From: Pseudomonas putida
GTDB lineage: Bacteria; Pseudomonadota; Gammaproteobacteria; Pseudomonadales; Pseudomonadaceae
Direction: 5' to 3'
Assembly: GCF_016406145.1 (NCBI RefSeq)
Contig: NZ_CP066306.1
Span: 2,480,001 to 2,544,000, forward strand
DNA: 64,000 nucleotides
The translations under genes were made by a program, and so were the position numbers. Below are positions 55,722 to 64,000 of the stretch, piece by piece; position 1 is the first letter of the stretch; each line of letters opens with the position of its first letter. Under the pieces are notes generated by a model. It made no database searches and had not been told where the DNA came from. It saw nothing but the letters and a program-made list of their open reading frames with translations.

Positions 55722-57884
55722 ATGAATACAGTGGAGTTCACCCGAGGTACGAATGGCAAACCCGCTGCGTCTGCCGCCCTTGAAGACTGTTTGGCAAATA
55801 CCATTGGTCTTGATGGTAGTTGTTTCTTCGGTTACCCATTGATTGCAACTCCCGAAGGCAAGTATTTCGTGGATGCGACTTTTTTGAATCCCGATAAAGG
55901 CGTCATTCTCTTCGATATAGTAGAAGGGCAGAATCTAGGCGACTATGCTGATCGTCAAGATGATCTCGTCAACAAGATCGAATCGAAGCTGAAACTGCAT
56001 AAAGACCTGATGAAGGGGCGGAAGCTCCTGCCGCAGTTGCATGTCATCACCTTCGCGCCATCGTTGATCAATCTTGCAAGTCATGCGCAAGAAGATTACC
56101 CGCTGGCGAATGAGCACAATCTCGCGTCGCTGATACAGAGTTTGGAATGGGACAATGCGGATGATGAAATTTATCGCCTGACGACGTCGGCCATCGAGAG
56201 CCTGTCGTCAATCCGCAAGAGCCGCTCAAAACGTGAAGTGACGCGCGTCGACTCGCTCGGTGCGAAGCTGAAAAAGCTGGAAGACTCCATTGCCACCCTG
56301 GATTACCGGCAGAATCGTGCTGTCGTGGAGACCGTTGAAGGGGTACAGCGTATTCGCGGCTTGGCGGGCTCGGGTAAAACCATCGTGCTAGCGCTAAAAG
56401 CCGCTTACCTGCATACCCAACAGCCCGATTGGCGAATCGCCGTAACCTTTAACACTCGTTCTTTGAAGGGGCAGTTTAAACGGTTGATCAACAATTTCTG
56501 TATCGAGCAGAGTGGTGAAGAACCCGATTGGACCAAGCTTCGGATCTTGAATGCTTGGGGCGCTCCTGGCGGGGCGGAGCGAGATGGGATGTATTACGAA
56601 GCGTGCCGCCAGAGTGGCACTGATTTCTACGATTTTCGCACTGCCAGTAGCCACTTTGGTGGCAGCAATCGGGCGTTTGACGGCGCCTGTAAGGCCGCGC
56701 TCAGTAAAATCAACAAGTCGTTAGATGTCTACGACACCATTCTGGTAGATGAGGCGCAAGATTTTTCGCCGAGTTTCCTGCAGCTGTGCTATTCCATGCT
56801 TAAGGCGCCGAAGCGGCTGGTTTATGCGTACGATGAATTGCAAAACCTGTCCGGTACATCGCTGCCACCGCCTGAAGATCTGTTCGGAGCGGATGAAGAA
56901 GGGAATGCCCTGGTCTCGTTCGCCGGAGATCACCAGCAACGGCGAGACGTGATTCTGCAAAAATGCTATCGGAATTCGCGACCGGTGCTGGTCACCGCAC
57001 ATGCCTTGGGTTTCGGAGTCTACCGTGCTCCCCCAAAAATGGCGGAGACTGGCCTGGTGCAGATGTTTGAACAGCCTGCTCTATGGGGGGAGATCGGTTA
57101 TCGCGTCCACACGGGCGACCTGAGAAAGGGCGCACGAGTGTCGTTGGAGCGAACCGATGAAACCAGTCCTCTGTTCCTCGAAACCCACTCGTCCATCGAT
57201 GAGCTGGTGCAGATTATCAAGTTCAACAGTGAAGCCGAACAGAATGACTGGGTTGCCCAGCAGATCGAGAAGAACCTGAGTGAGGATGAGCTGCGTTACG
57301 ATGATGTCATCGTGATCAACCCTAATCCAATCAACGCTCGTGAGCGCTGTGCCGCAATACGAAAGACCTTATTTGGTCGAGGTATTCAAAGCCACCTGGC
57401 CGGCGTCGATACTGACCAAGATGTCTTCTTCCGCTCTGATTTGGGCTCGGTGACCTTCACCGGTATCTATCGGGCCAAGGGTAACGAGGCCGGGATGGTG
57501 TACGTCATTAATGCACAGGAATGTGATGGCGTGGGTGCTGGATTGTCGACGCTGCGCAATCGACTGTTTACCGCAATTACCCGAAGCAAGGGTTGGGTAC
57601 GGGTGGTTGGTCATGGACCTGGCATGGATGCGTTGGTGCAAGAGTATGCGCAGTTGAAGCAGCATCAGTATCGATTGGACATGGTCTACCCCACCGACGC
57701 GCAACTGAGTAAATTGCGTATTGTTCATCGTGATTTGTCGGAGCATGACAAGCAGCGCTTGGAGCAAAAGAAGTACAATGCGCAGGAGCTGACTCACGCC
57801 CTAGAAACGGGTGAACTGAATCCTGAGGATCTTGACGGTGAAACGCGAGCGAAATTGCTTGCGCTGTTGAGTGGCAATAAATGA
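55722..57884 (+). CDS. SF1 (UvrD-like) helicase with N-terminal NERD-like domain
   Basis: A 720-aa superfamily 1 helicase. Motif I is GLAGSGKT with K219; motif II is LVDEAQDFS with D343-E344; motif V is SVTFTGIYRAKGNEAGMVYV; motif VI is LRNRLFTAITRSKGWVRVVG. The first about 190 residues look like the nuclease-type domain that precedes some SF1 helicases (FFGYPLIATPEGKYFVDATF, VILFDIVEGQNLGDY), but the E-x-K lysine of an active NERD nuclease is replaced by IVEGQ, so cleavage is doubtful. ATG 55722 is the best start though its ribosome site is weak. The stop overlaps the next start by four bases (ATGA), so this protein and the DUF2290 protein are made together. Confidence 0.88.
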   Translation: MNTVEFTRGTNGKPAASAALEDCLANTIGLDGSCFFGYPLIATPEGKYFVDATFLNPDKGVILFDIVEGQNLGDYADRQDDLVNKIESKLKLHKDLMKGRKLLPQLHVITFAPSLINLASHAQEDYPLANEHNLASLIQSLEWDNADDEIYRLTTSAIESLSSIRKSRSKREVTRVDSLGAKLKKLEDSIATLDYRQNRAVVETVEGVQRIRGLAGSGKTIVLALKAAYLHTQQPDWRIAVTFNTRSLKGQFKRLINNFCIEQSGEEPDWTKLRILNAWGAPGGAERDGMYYEACRQSGTDFYDFRTASSHFGGSNRAFDGACKAALSKINKSLDVYDTILVDEAQDFSPSFLQLCYSMLKAPKRLVYAYDELQNLSGTSLPPPEDLFGADEEGNALVSFAGDHQQRRDVILQKCYRNSRPVLVTAHALGFGVYRAPPKMAETGLVQMFEQPALWGEIGYRVHTGDLRKGARVSLERTDETSPLFLETHSSIDELVQIIKFNSEAEQNDWVAQQIEKNLSEDELRYDDVIVINPNPINARERCAAIRKTLFGRGIQSHLAGVDTDQDVFFRSDLGSVTFTGIYRAKGNEAGMVYVINAQECDGVGAGLSTLRNRLFTAITRSKGWVRVVGHGPGMDALVQEYAQLKQHQYRLDMVYPTDAQLSKLRIVHRDLSEHDKQRLEQKKYNAQELTHALETGELNPEDLDGETRAKLLALLSGNK

Positions 57885-58561
57885 GTCGACATGCGCCGGC
57901 GCGTGAGAAGGTCAGGCACGATCTGGAGTGTCTGACGGCTGAGCTCATAGGGCTCGGGCTAGCGGATGATCAAAATTTTCCTGCGATGAGACAAATCGGC
58001 CCTGATGTGTGGGAAGTTACTTTTCATGGTGCCGAGGCGATTTCTCTCGCCATGGGCGATATTGACTATGGTGATCTGTATCAGGAGCTTTTTGCCAACC
58101 GATCATTTTGCCTGAAGCTAATCGATGGTGGCCTGCTGCAGTTGTCGTATCGGTTTGACAGGGACTCTTTGGTCAAGCATCGGCTCGCCTACTATCCCTC
58201 GCCGAGCTTGCGTCCGTTTCAAGATGATCCGGAGGTTTATTTGCGCGAGGAGTTGTACGTGGATATTGTCAGTCGTCGCTTGGTTCCCTTTCCCATACGT
58301 TTCGATTATGACTTGGGCGCTACAAAGGATGTAGCGCATCCTTCCTGTCACCTGACGCTTGGGGATGTTGAAGGATGCCGTATCCCCGTGCACTGCCCAC
58401 TCACGCCACGACAATTCATTGAGTTCATTGTCAGGAATTTTTATCAAACCGATAAGCACGAATTCATTTCGCGGTTTCCTGGTCACAAGCATTTTTTCGA
58501 TGCCAGTATCAGTGTCAACGAGCAAAAGCTGATTCACTTGACCGTACCGGGAGCAGAATAG
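57881..58561 (+). CDS. DUF2290-family protein
   Basis: A 226-aa protein that matches the DUF2290 pattern: YRFDRDSLVKHRLAYYPSPSL, YLREELYVDIVSRRLVPFPIRF, HPSCHLTLGDVEGCRIPVHCPL and FIEFIVRNFYQTD. No catalytic activity is established for the family. It is translationally coupled to the SF1 helicase upstream (ATGA overlap), and the two families tend to be neighbours, so it is probably a partner subunit. His- and Asp-containing segments (FDYDLGATKDVAHPSCH) are conserved-looking but a nuclease role would be a guess. Confidence 0.8.
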   Translation: MSRHAPAREKVRHDLECLTAELIGLGLADDQNFPAMRQIGPDVWEVTFHGAEAISLAMGDIDYGDLYQELFANRSFCLKLIDGGLLQLSYRFDRDSLVKHRLAYYPSPSLRPFQDDPEVYLREELYVDIVSRRLVPFPIRFDYDLGATKDVAHPSCHLTLGDVEGCRIPVHCPLTPRQFIEFIVRNFYQTDKHEFISRFPGHKHFFDASISVNEQKLIHLTVPGAE

Positions 58562-58976
58562 TCCGAAGGTTTCACTGCCCGTAGATCCCGGCAGCGTTCA
58601 GTTAGCTCTGGCCGTCTTCGGGCAAGATCACGCTGAGGATGCTGGCGCGGATTGATGCCCGAGCTCGGTCTGTCCTCAAGTGAGTGCAAACCAAGGCGTC
58701 CTCGATGGGAGGCAGGTGGTGCCAGTTAAACGCAGCTGGCGACCGAGCTCAACGGCAGGCCCGGCACGAGGGCAGGGTGGCTGTTCTGTTGGGCCAGCCT
58801 GCGTGAGGCTGCACCAGCCTTTCATGAGGCTCATCCGAAGGACTGTTTGGGTGACCCGAAGCGGTCAACAGGGTACTATCGCCGGTCATCTTATTAGCGG
58901 ACGACCTGCCCGGTCTAGTCATTGTCTCAGGGCAATCGGCTACCGCAGTTGTCAAATTTAAAAGCGAGAATTTTCA
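58562..58976. other. 415-bp gap inside the module
   Basis: No gene recognised. The stretch is GC-rich to 58900 and then AT-richer before the methyltransferase start, so a separate promoter is possible. Short frames here have no ribosome sites. Confidence 0.45.
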
Positions 58977-61061
58977 GTGGGTGATGTAAGCACTCCGAAT
59001 CCTGCGTTGGCGTTACTTGCCCCAGCTAAGCAACGTTTGACCATCCCTGCGCTAACCCTTGCTGAAGCTGACGAAATTCCAGTTGAGACACTGATACGCT
59101 TTGCCATGCGAGACGGTCGGCGTCCGCGTCCTATCTACACCGCCCATAAGTGGTTTGCCCGCCGCCTGCCCTCCGTGTTTCGAAGCTTGCTAATTGGAGT
59201 GACGAGTGCGCCGGGGGCTGACTTTGAATCGCTGTATTACGGAGCTGCTGACCTACAAGGGCTTACCGTATTGGACCCGTTTGTAGGTGGTGGCACCTCG
59301 GTATTTGAAGCCTTTCGCTTGGGTGCTAACGTCCACGGCTGCGATGTCGATCCAGTCGCGTGTGCAGTCAGTCAACTCGAGCTCGATGCTGCCGACATGC
59401 CGGATTTGCAACCGGCCCTGGAGCAACTCAAGGCACGCGTGGGACAAAAGGTGCTCGAGTTCCATCGCTCCGGTGATGATCTCGTACTGCATCATTTCTG
59501 GGTGCAGCATGTCAGTTGCCAGCAGTGTTCGACTAGCTTCGATGCTCACCCCAGCTACATCCTCGCCGATGACGGAAAAGTGCGTCATGCTGTGTGCGCG
59601 CACTGTGACGAAGTGGCGACGCTTGTCTCTGGCACGCGGGCGTTTGATTGTACCTCCTGCGGTCAACACACAGTGTGTGACGCAGGTCCGGGCAAGGGGG
59701 GGCGAGCGGCGTGTCCGAACTGTGGGCATGCGGAACCGTTGATTGACCACGGTCGTCGTAGCGGTGTCCCCGCTTGGCGGCTTTTTGCCGTCGAGACGAT
59801 ACCCCGCACCGATGACCGTCGGGTAGTGCCAATTGCCAATCGGGTGTTCAGGCGCGCCAGTGACGATGACCGTCAGCAGTACGCGGAGGCTTCCATGGTA
59901 TTGCGCCGCGGTCTGGCCGAGGGCAGTCTCGCCTTACCGGCGGACCCGATTGAAGCTGAGGGTTGGTCTGATGAACGCTTGACCGCGTACGGCTACCGTC
60001 AATGGTCTCAGCTGTTCAATGACCGGCAACTTTTGCATTTGGCGTGGCTATTGAAAGAAATAACCGAATTGCCGGACCCGGTTCGATCATTCATAGCCAT
60101 GGCATTCAGCGACCATCTGACGACTAACTGCATGATGGCTTCCTATGCTTATGGCTGGCGTCGTCTGACTCCACTCTTTTCTGTCCGCGCGTTTCGTCAC
60201 ATTCAACGGCCAGTGGAATTGAATCCTTGGGTCGAGCGGACGGGGCGAGGAAGCTTCCCTAACACTGTTCGTAAGTTGGGGCAGGCCGCCGCTTATGCTA
60301 GGTCCCCTAAAGAACCAAAGGCGACAGCGGAGTTCATTTCTGTTACGCGTCGATTGTCGAAGCGTCCAGGACGCATCCACCTCGGCAGCGCACGTGCACT
60401 GAGCTTTCTCAAAAGTGGCTCTGTCGACGTGGTCATGACAGACCCGCCTTACTTCGACAACATTGCGTATTCCGAGCTTGCTCAGTTCTTCACCCCTTGG
60501 CTGAAAGCACTGGGGGTGATCGGCAGTTTGCCCCGTGATCATGTCATGAGCGAGAGCCTGGTCGCACGCAAGCACCAGCCACAGAGTGTTCAACACTTCA
60601 TCACCGGGCTGGGCGAGGCGTTCGCAGAGATTGAACGAGTACTGCGCCCCAAAGGGGTGGTAGCATTTAGCTATCGGCATACCGAAGCACCTGCGTGGTT
60701 AGCGCTAGCAGAGGCCATTGCTGCTACCGGCTTACACGTTACTCGTGTTCTGCCAATGCCTGGTGAAGTGGGTATGGGTTTGCATGGACAGGGCGAGCGC
60801 GGGCTGTGGGATGCCATCTTCATCCTGCGACGTGGCCGGCGTCTTGTGGGTGAGACGCAGGAACTGCTTGTCTCCCCAGCTGACCTCTTGGCCGCAGATG
60901 TGGCGGTTGCTGAATGGCGCGATCGATATGGTTGCCTGTCGATAGCCTTTAATGCAATTGACGCGATTGCTCTGAGGAGGGCCTTTCTTGTGGGGCAAGC
61001 CTTGGCCAAGAATAAAAAAGTCGGGCTTGATCACGTACCGCTCAAGGAGGCGTTGCGTTAG
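58977..61061 (+). CDS. zinc-ribbon DNA methyltransferase (DUF1156-like)
   Basis: A 694-aa amino-methyltransferase for DNA. The SAM site is VLDPFVGGGTSVFEAFRLGA (about residues 97-116) and the catalytic motif is DVVMTDPPYFDNIAYSEL near residue 490, so it should make N6-methyladenine or N4-methylcytosine. N-terminal RPRPIYTAHKWFARRLPSVFR is typical of DUF1156-type methylases found in defence clusters. A large insert between the motifs holds zinc-ribbon cysteines (SCQQC, AVCAHC, FDCTSCGQHTVC, AACPNCG), suggesting a specificity or protein-binding module. The start is GTG 58977 with a weak GAGA site. It is followed after 30 bp by the nuclease-helicase gene. Confidence 0.88.
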   Translation: MGDVSTPNPALALLAPAKQRLTIPALTLAEADEIPVETLIRFAMRDGRRPRPIYTAHKWFARRLPSVFRSLLIGVTSAPGADFESLYYGAADLQGLTVLDPFVGGGTSVFEAFRLGANVHGCDVDPVACAVSQLELDAADMPDLQPALEQLKARVGQKVLEFHRSGDDLVLHHFWVQHVSCQQCSTSFDAHPSYILADDGKVRHAVCAHCDEVATLVSGTRAFDCTSCGQHTVCDAGPGKGGRAACPNCGHAEPLIDHGRRSGVPAWRLFAVETIPRTDDRRVVPIANRVFRRASDDDRQQYAEASMVLRRGLAEGSLALPADPIEAEGWSDERLTAYGYRQWSQLFNDRQLLHLAWLLKEITELPDPVRSFIAMAFSDHLTTNCMMASYAYGWRRLTPLFSVRAFRHIQRPVELNPWVERTGRGSFPNTVRKLGQAAAYARSPKEPKATAEFISVTRRLSKRPGRIHLGSARALSFLKSGSVDVVMTDPPYFDNIAYSELAQFFTPWLKALGVIGSLPRDHVMSESLVARKHQPQSVQHFITGLGEAFAEIERVLRPKGVVAFSYRHTEAPAWLALAEAIAATGLHVTRVLPMPGEVGMGLHGQGERGLWDAIFILRRGRRLVGETQELLVSPADLLAADVAVAEWRDRYGCLSIAFNAIDAIALRRAFLVGQALAKNKKVGLDHVPLKEALR

Positions 61062-61091
61062 ACAGCTCAATTGAAGTGGAAGGAAACGCCA

Positions 61092-64000
61092 GTGCCTTAT
61101 CTCAGTAAGCGGGTTATCAGCAACTATTTTCGTACCGATTGTCCGCGCCAGCTGGCGTTGATGCTCTATCCCCACAACAAACAGTACGAGCCTGCGCGCA
61201 GCGTGCTTGAAATGCCGCCCAAGGCGGTGGGGCGTACGGGCATGAACGCGCTGACTGAGGAGGGTGGGCGTTGGGAGCAGGCCAAGCTCCATGACCTCGA
61301 GGTAACCTTTGGTGGTAGGGCGGTGCTTGGTATAAAGACCAATAACGACTACCAAGACCAAAAACTGTCGACGGTCATCGCGCACGCATTGCCCGGTATG
61401 TTCCTCGTACGGCCGGAATTCCAGGTTGGTGAGACGTTTACGCGAGCGTTGACCATTGACGAGATGAGTGTCACTAACGAACTCGCCTTTGCAAACCTCA
61501 TTCCCGATTTGATCCAGGTGATTGCACCGGAGGACATTGAGCGGATCGTTCACGCTGATGGCACCGTGCATCCTGCCGATGGTCGGGTAGGGCTTCGGGT
61601 CATTGACATCAAAATGACAGCCGAACCTAGTGCCTCGTATTTTGCCGAGATCACCTACTACTCGCTTGCGCTCGCCGGCTGGCTGCAGGATCAGGGATTC
61701 GCCGACCGATTCGCCGTGGTTGCCGAGGCGGCGATCTGGCCTGGTTCGCACGATGCGGCTGAGATCGTCAAGCTACAAGCGGCCAGGCGCGAGGAGGGTA
61801 GGCAAGCCTCGGATGCGGAGCTGCGAGCAGCTCTGCAACTGGACATCGAAACCCTGGAAATCGAAGTATTCGCTCCGCGGCTGCGTTACTTTTTCAACGT
61901 TGAACTGCGTACCGCCCTCCAGAGGCCTTGGCGCGGCCAGGACTATCACGTCAGTACCGCTTGCAGCGGCTGTGAATATTTGGGCTACAGCTGGAACCCG
62001 GATGTTGTGCCTCATGCTGAGCATTGCATACCGCGTGCAGCATCGGATGGTCACCTGAGCTCGATTGCTTTCTTGCCTCGGGGTGCACGACGGGCCTTGG
62101 GCGATCGTGCAGTGACCCAGGCAGAAACCTTGGCGGGCCTATCTGCTGATGATGAGGCGTTTGATTGTCACCCGCGGTTACGAGCGGCGCGCACGGTCGT
62201 GGCGGGCAGGGCACAGGCCCTCTCTACTAAAGTCAGCAGTATCCCTTCAGGCTCGGGTACCTCTGCAGTGCTGCCTAGCTGGTCGGACCTCAGCCTGTAC
62301 CTCTCCGCAGACTTTGACGTCGGAAGTGGTTTGACGCTGGCGTTCGGCATAGGCGGTTTCTCCAGGATTAATGGCGAGACCGAGCGCGTCGATGCGCAGG
62401 TATTCGTGAATGACATTCGCAGCATTGAGAGCGAGCGCCGAGAGCTGCTGAACTTCCTGACTTACCTGAGCAAAGCGCTGAGCGCTGCGCTGAAGGCAGA
62501 GCCCAAGGCTACTGTCCAGATCTACCTCTGGGACTCGGTGACGTATGAGCACCTAATCCGGGTCATTGGCCGCAACTTGCAGTACATCATGGCCGATAGC
62601 AACCTTAAAAAGCTGGCCTGGCTGTTCCCTGGCGACGAGTTGATCGAAAACGCAAGCTACCGCTCCGCAAATGCGCCCATCACCATCGTGCGAAACGCGG
62701 TGCAAGCCTTGGTCGCGGCCCCGATTCCCCATTACTACTCGTTGTTGGCTCTGGCGCGCGAGTTCCGGCCGCCGATCAAGCCTGACCAAACACCCTTCGA
62801 GTTCCGAGTTCCCACCATTTTCGAGGATCCCTTATCCGACCAAGTGCCGTCAGAGCGGGCTCATGAAATTTGGACCCGGATGGGTGCCCCCCGCCCTTGG
62901 AGTCAGCAGGTCACCCAGCTCAGATCGACGGTCATTACCAAGTTGCGCGCGACGGCGTCGATTGTTAATCGCTTGCGCGTGGAGCTAAAAGGTGCTCTGC
63001 GCAGCCGATCGCCGAAGATCGCCGATATCAAAGCACCGTCTATGTTGGACAAGGTCAGCGCGGATGGGCAGGTCTGGTTTGCTTACGCCAAACTGAACGC
63101 TCAGGTGGCGGCACTTGAACAAACCATCACCATGGCCACTCCGGTACACGAGCGCGAGGCGCGCTACCTGGCGGCCCGACTCGAGCGCGAGCTGGTGGGG
63201 ACTGAGGCTCATCAGGCAGCAATGTCGCTGGGGGTCGCTCAAGCGCCCGGCGTTCGGATTTATCGGCTTGGTCAGCATTCTCGGGAAGCGAAGTTCGAAC
63301 CGGGCGACTTCCTCTGCGCTCTGTCGCCGGCGTCCATGGGCGATTTTCATATGAAGCGGGTGGGTGATGTGACCGGCGGTCAACCGTTGCCACCCGGGAT
63401 CAAGCTGAACCCGTACGGTTACGCAACATCGTTAACCCGAACCAAGATTCTGGCGATTGACCGTGACAAGCGTTGTATTGCAGTGTATCTGGACCCGGAG
63501 GTTGATGATTTTCTGCGCTCGATCGAACCGAATCTAGATTTGAGTCGAGACGTGGTGTTGGACAAGTTGGTGACCGACTACTTGACCAAACGCTTGGAAA
63601 CGGCACTGAAGGCAATTGGTAATCCCCCGCTCGCCGTAAAGGCGGGAATCTCGACTTTGCAGGTACTGGGCAAGCCGGCCGTCAAGAAAGTCAGCGCTTC
63701 GGTCCCGGTCGAAGAGGTGTTGTGGAATACCGCAACGCTGGCACATACCCCGACGGAGCGAAGCGTAACCAGGATTCGACCGCGCCTCGAAGGCTATGGC
63801 GTCAGATTGAATGACAGCCAGTGGGTTGCCCTGCGTCAGGCGGTGGAGCAGCGCCTGGCATTAATCTGGGGGCCTCCGGGTACTGGAAAGTCCGAGACGT
63901 TGCGGGCGATTCTGCTCGGACTGCTAGTGGACTCGCAGCAAACGGAGAATCCAATACGTATTCTGGTCACCAGCAATACCTACGATGCCACCGACAACGT
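61092..64000 (+). CDS. Cas4/Dna2-like Fe-S nuclease fused to SF1 helicase (3' partial)
   Basis: A very large protein whose first 969 residues are visible and whose end lies beyond the window. It starts with GTG 61092 after AAGGAA (VPYLSKRVISNYFRTDCPRQL). The N-terminal about 320 residues form a RecB-family nuclease: D139 (LIPDLIQV), D172 and K174 (VIDIKMTAEPS), then the SYFAEITYYSLAL helix. Four cysteines, C17 and C291, C294, C312 (TACSGCEYLG, HAEHC), match the iron-sulfur pattern of Cas4, AddB and Dna2. A long middle region has no recognised motif. Walker A of an SF1 helicase is WGPPGTGKSE at residues 926-935. It should resect or degrade DNA ends while unwinding. Confidence 0.88.
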   Translation, partial: MPYLSKRVISNYFRTDCPRQLALMLYPHNKQYEPARSVLEMPPKAVGRTGMNALTEEGGRWEQAKLHDLEVTFGGRAVLGIKTNNDYQDQKLSTVIAHALPGMFLVRPEFQVGETFTRALTIDEMSVTNELAFANLIPDLIQVIAPEDIERIVHADGTVHPADGRVGLRVIDIKMTAEPSASYFAEITYYSLALAGWLQDQGFADRFAVVAEAAIWPGSHDAAEIVKLQAARREEGRQASDAELRAALQLDIETLEIEVFAPRLRYFFNVELRTALQRPWRGQDYHVSTACSGCEYLGYSWNPDVVPHAEHCIPRAASDGHLSSIAFLPRGARRALGDRAVTQAETLAGLSADDEAFDCHPRLRAARTVVAGRAQALSTKVSSIPSGSGTSAVLPSWSDLSLYLSADFDVGSGLTLAFGIGGFSRINGETERVDAQVFVNDIRSIESERRELLNFLTYLSKALSAALKAEPKATVQIYLWDSVTYEHLIRVIGRNLQYIMADSNLKKLAWLFPGDELIENASYRSANAPITIVRNAVQALVAAPIPHYYSLLALAREFRPPIKPDQTPFEFRVPTIFEDPLSDQVPSERAHEIWTRMGAPRPWSQQVTQLRSTVITKLRATASIVNRLRVELKGALRSRSPKIADIKAPSMLDKVSADGQVWFAYAKLNAQVAALEQTITMATPVHEREARYLAARLERELVGTEAHQAAMSLGVAQAPGVRIYRLGQHSREAKFEPGDFLCALSPASMGDFHMKRVGDVTGGQPLPPGIKLNPYGYATSLTRTKILAIDRDKRCIAVYLDPEVDDFLRSIEPNLDLSRDVVLDKLVTDYLTKRLETALKAIGNPPLAVKAGISTLQVLGKPAVKKVSASVPVEEVLWNTATLAHTPTERSVTRIRPRLEGYGVRLNDSQWVALRQAVEQRLALIWGPPGTGKSETLRAILLGLLVDSQQTENPIRILVTSNTYDATDN

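Noticed and set aside
60732..61751. Minus-strand open frame of 339 codons across the methyltransferase/nuclease junction
   Set aside because: It is antisense to two genes with intact catalytic motifs and has no recognisable domain.
55722..64000. Assignment of the module to DISARM or BREX
   Set aside because: The methyltransferase and helicases alone are not specific; no DrmA/DrmB, PglZ or BrxC-type protein is visible, so a named system would be over-claimed.

Overview
The window reads as a chromosome segment of a Pseudomonas putida-group bacterium with a mobile, patchy accessory block on its right third. The first 40 kb are GC-rich. They carry P. putida-type genes (creatinase with a GlxA-type regulator, catalase-peroxidase, PLD-type phosphatidylserine synthase, PpnN, an NAD salvage locus with NrtR) and the usual REP-like GCCGGC hairpins and GGGCCGC bidirectional terminators.

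Core region, 1-40119: a GGDEF/EAL protein that enters from the left edge; an aldo/keto reductase; a DMT exporter facing a LysR regulator; katG; a creatine locus (creA, an MFS transporter, a CahR-like regulator); pssA; a membrane GGDEF protein; ppnN; a YeiH-type exporter divergent from a LysR regulator, sharing a perfect palindrome; pncA-pncB divergent from nrtR with an operator-like dyad; an NCS1 permease; an Lrp regulator divergent from a LysE-type exporter; two paralogous hybrid histidine kinases tail to tail. From 28.0 to 37.0 kb lies a catabolic cluster: GntR regulator, carboxymuconolactone-decarboxylase-like protein, two flavin reductases, aldehyde dehydrogenase, alpha/beta hydrolase, AA_synth-family protein, luciferase-like monooxygenase and NCS1 permease. 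Three promoters in it share a TGGTATACCA-type operator, which suggests oxidative breakdown of an imported nitrogen heterocycle by a Rut-like logic. An MCP and an NDH-2-like flavoprotein close the core.

Accessory region, about 40.2 kb to the right edge. First comes an AT-richer Tn7-like transposition operon (TnsA, TniA/TnsB, TniB/TnsC and an 848-aa TniQ/TnsD). It is preceded by a decayed, internally deleted tandem copy of its own head and by a second TnsA-like protein that lacks the nuclease residues. Next is a junkyard (48-53 kb) with unrecognised genes and broken ParS/MbcA-type antitoxin copies. Then comes a tnpT/tnpS pair of the Tn4651 type with a visible recombination core site. From 55.7 kb to the edge there is a co-directional module: an SF1 helicase, a DUF2290 protein translationally coupled to it, a zinc-ribbon DNA methyltransferase (DUF1156-like), and a Cas4/Dna2-like Fe-S nuclease fused to an SF1 helicase that runs off the window. 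This last module is the best candidate for an undescribed system, most likely anti-phage or anti-plasmid defence.

I could not find the terminal repeats of the Tn7-like element or of the Tn3-family element, so element boundaries are not defined.
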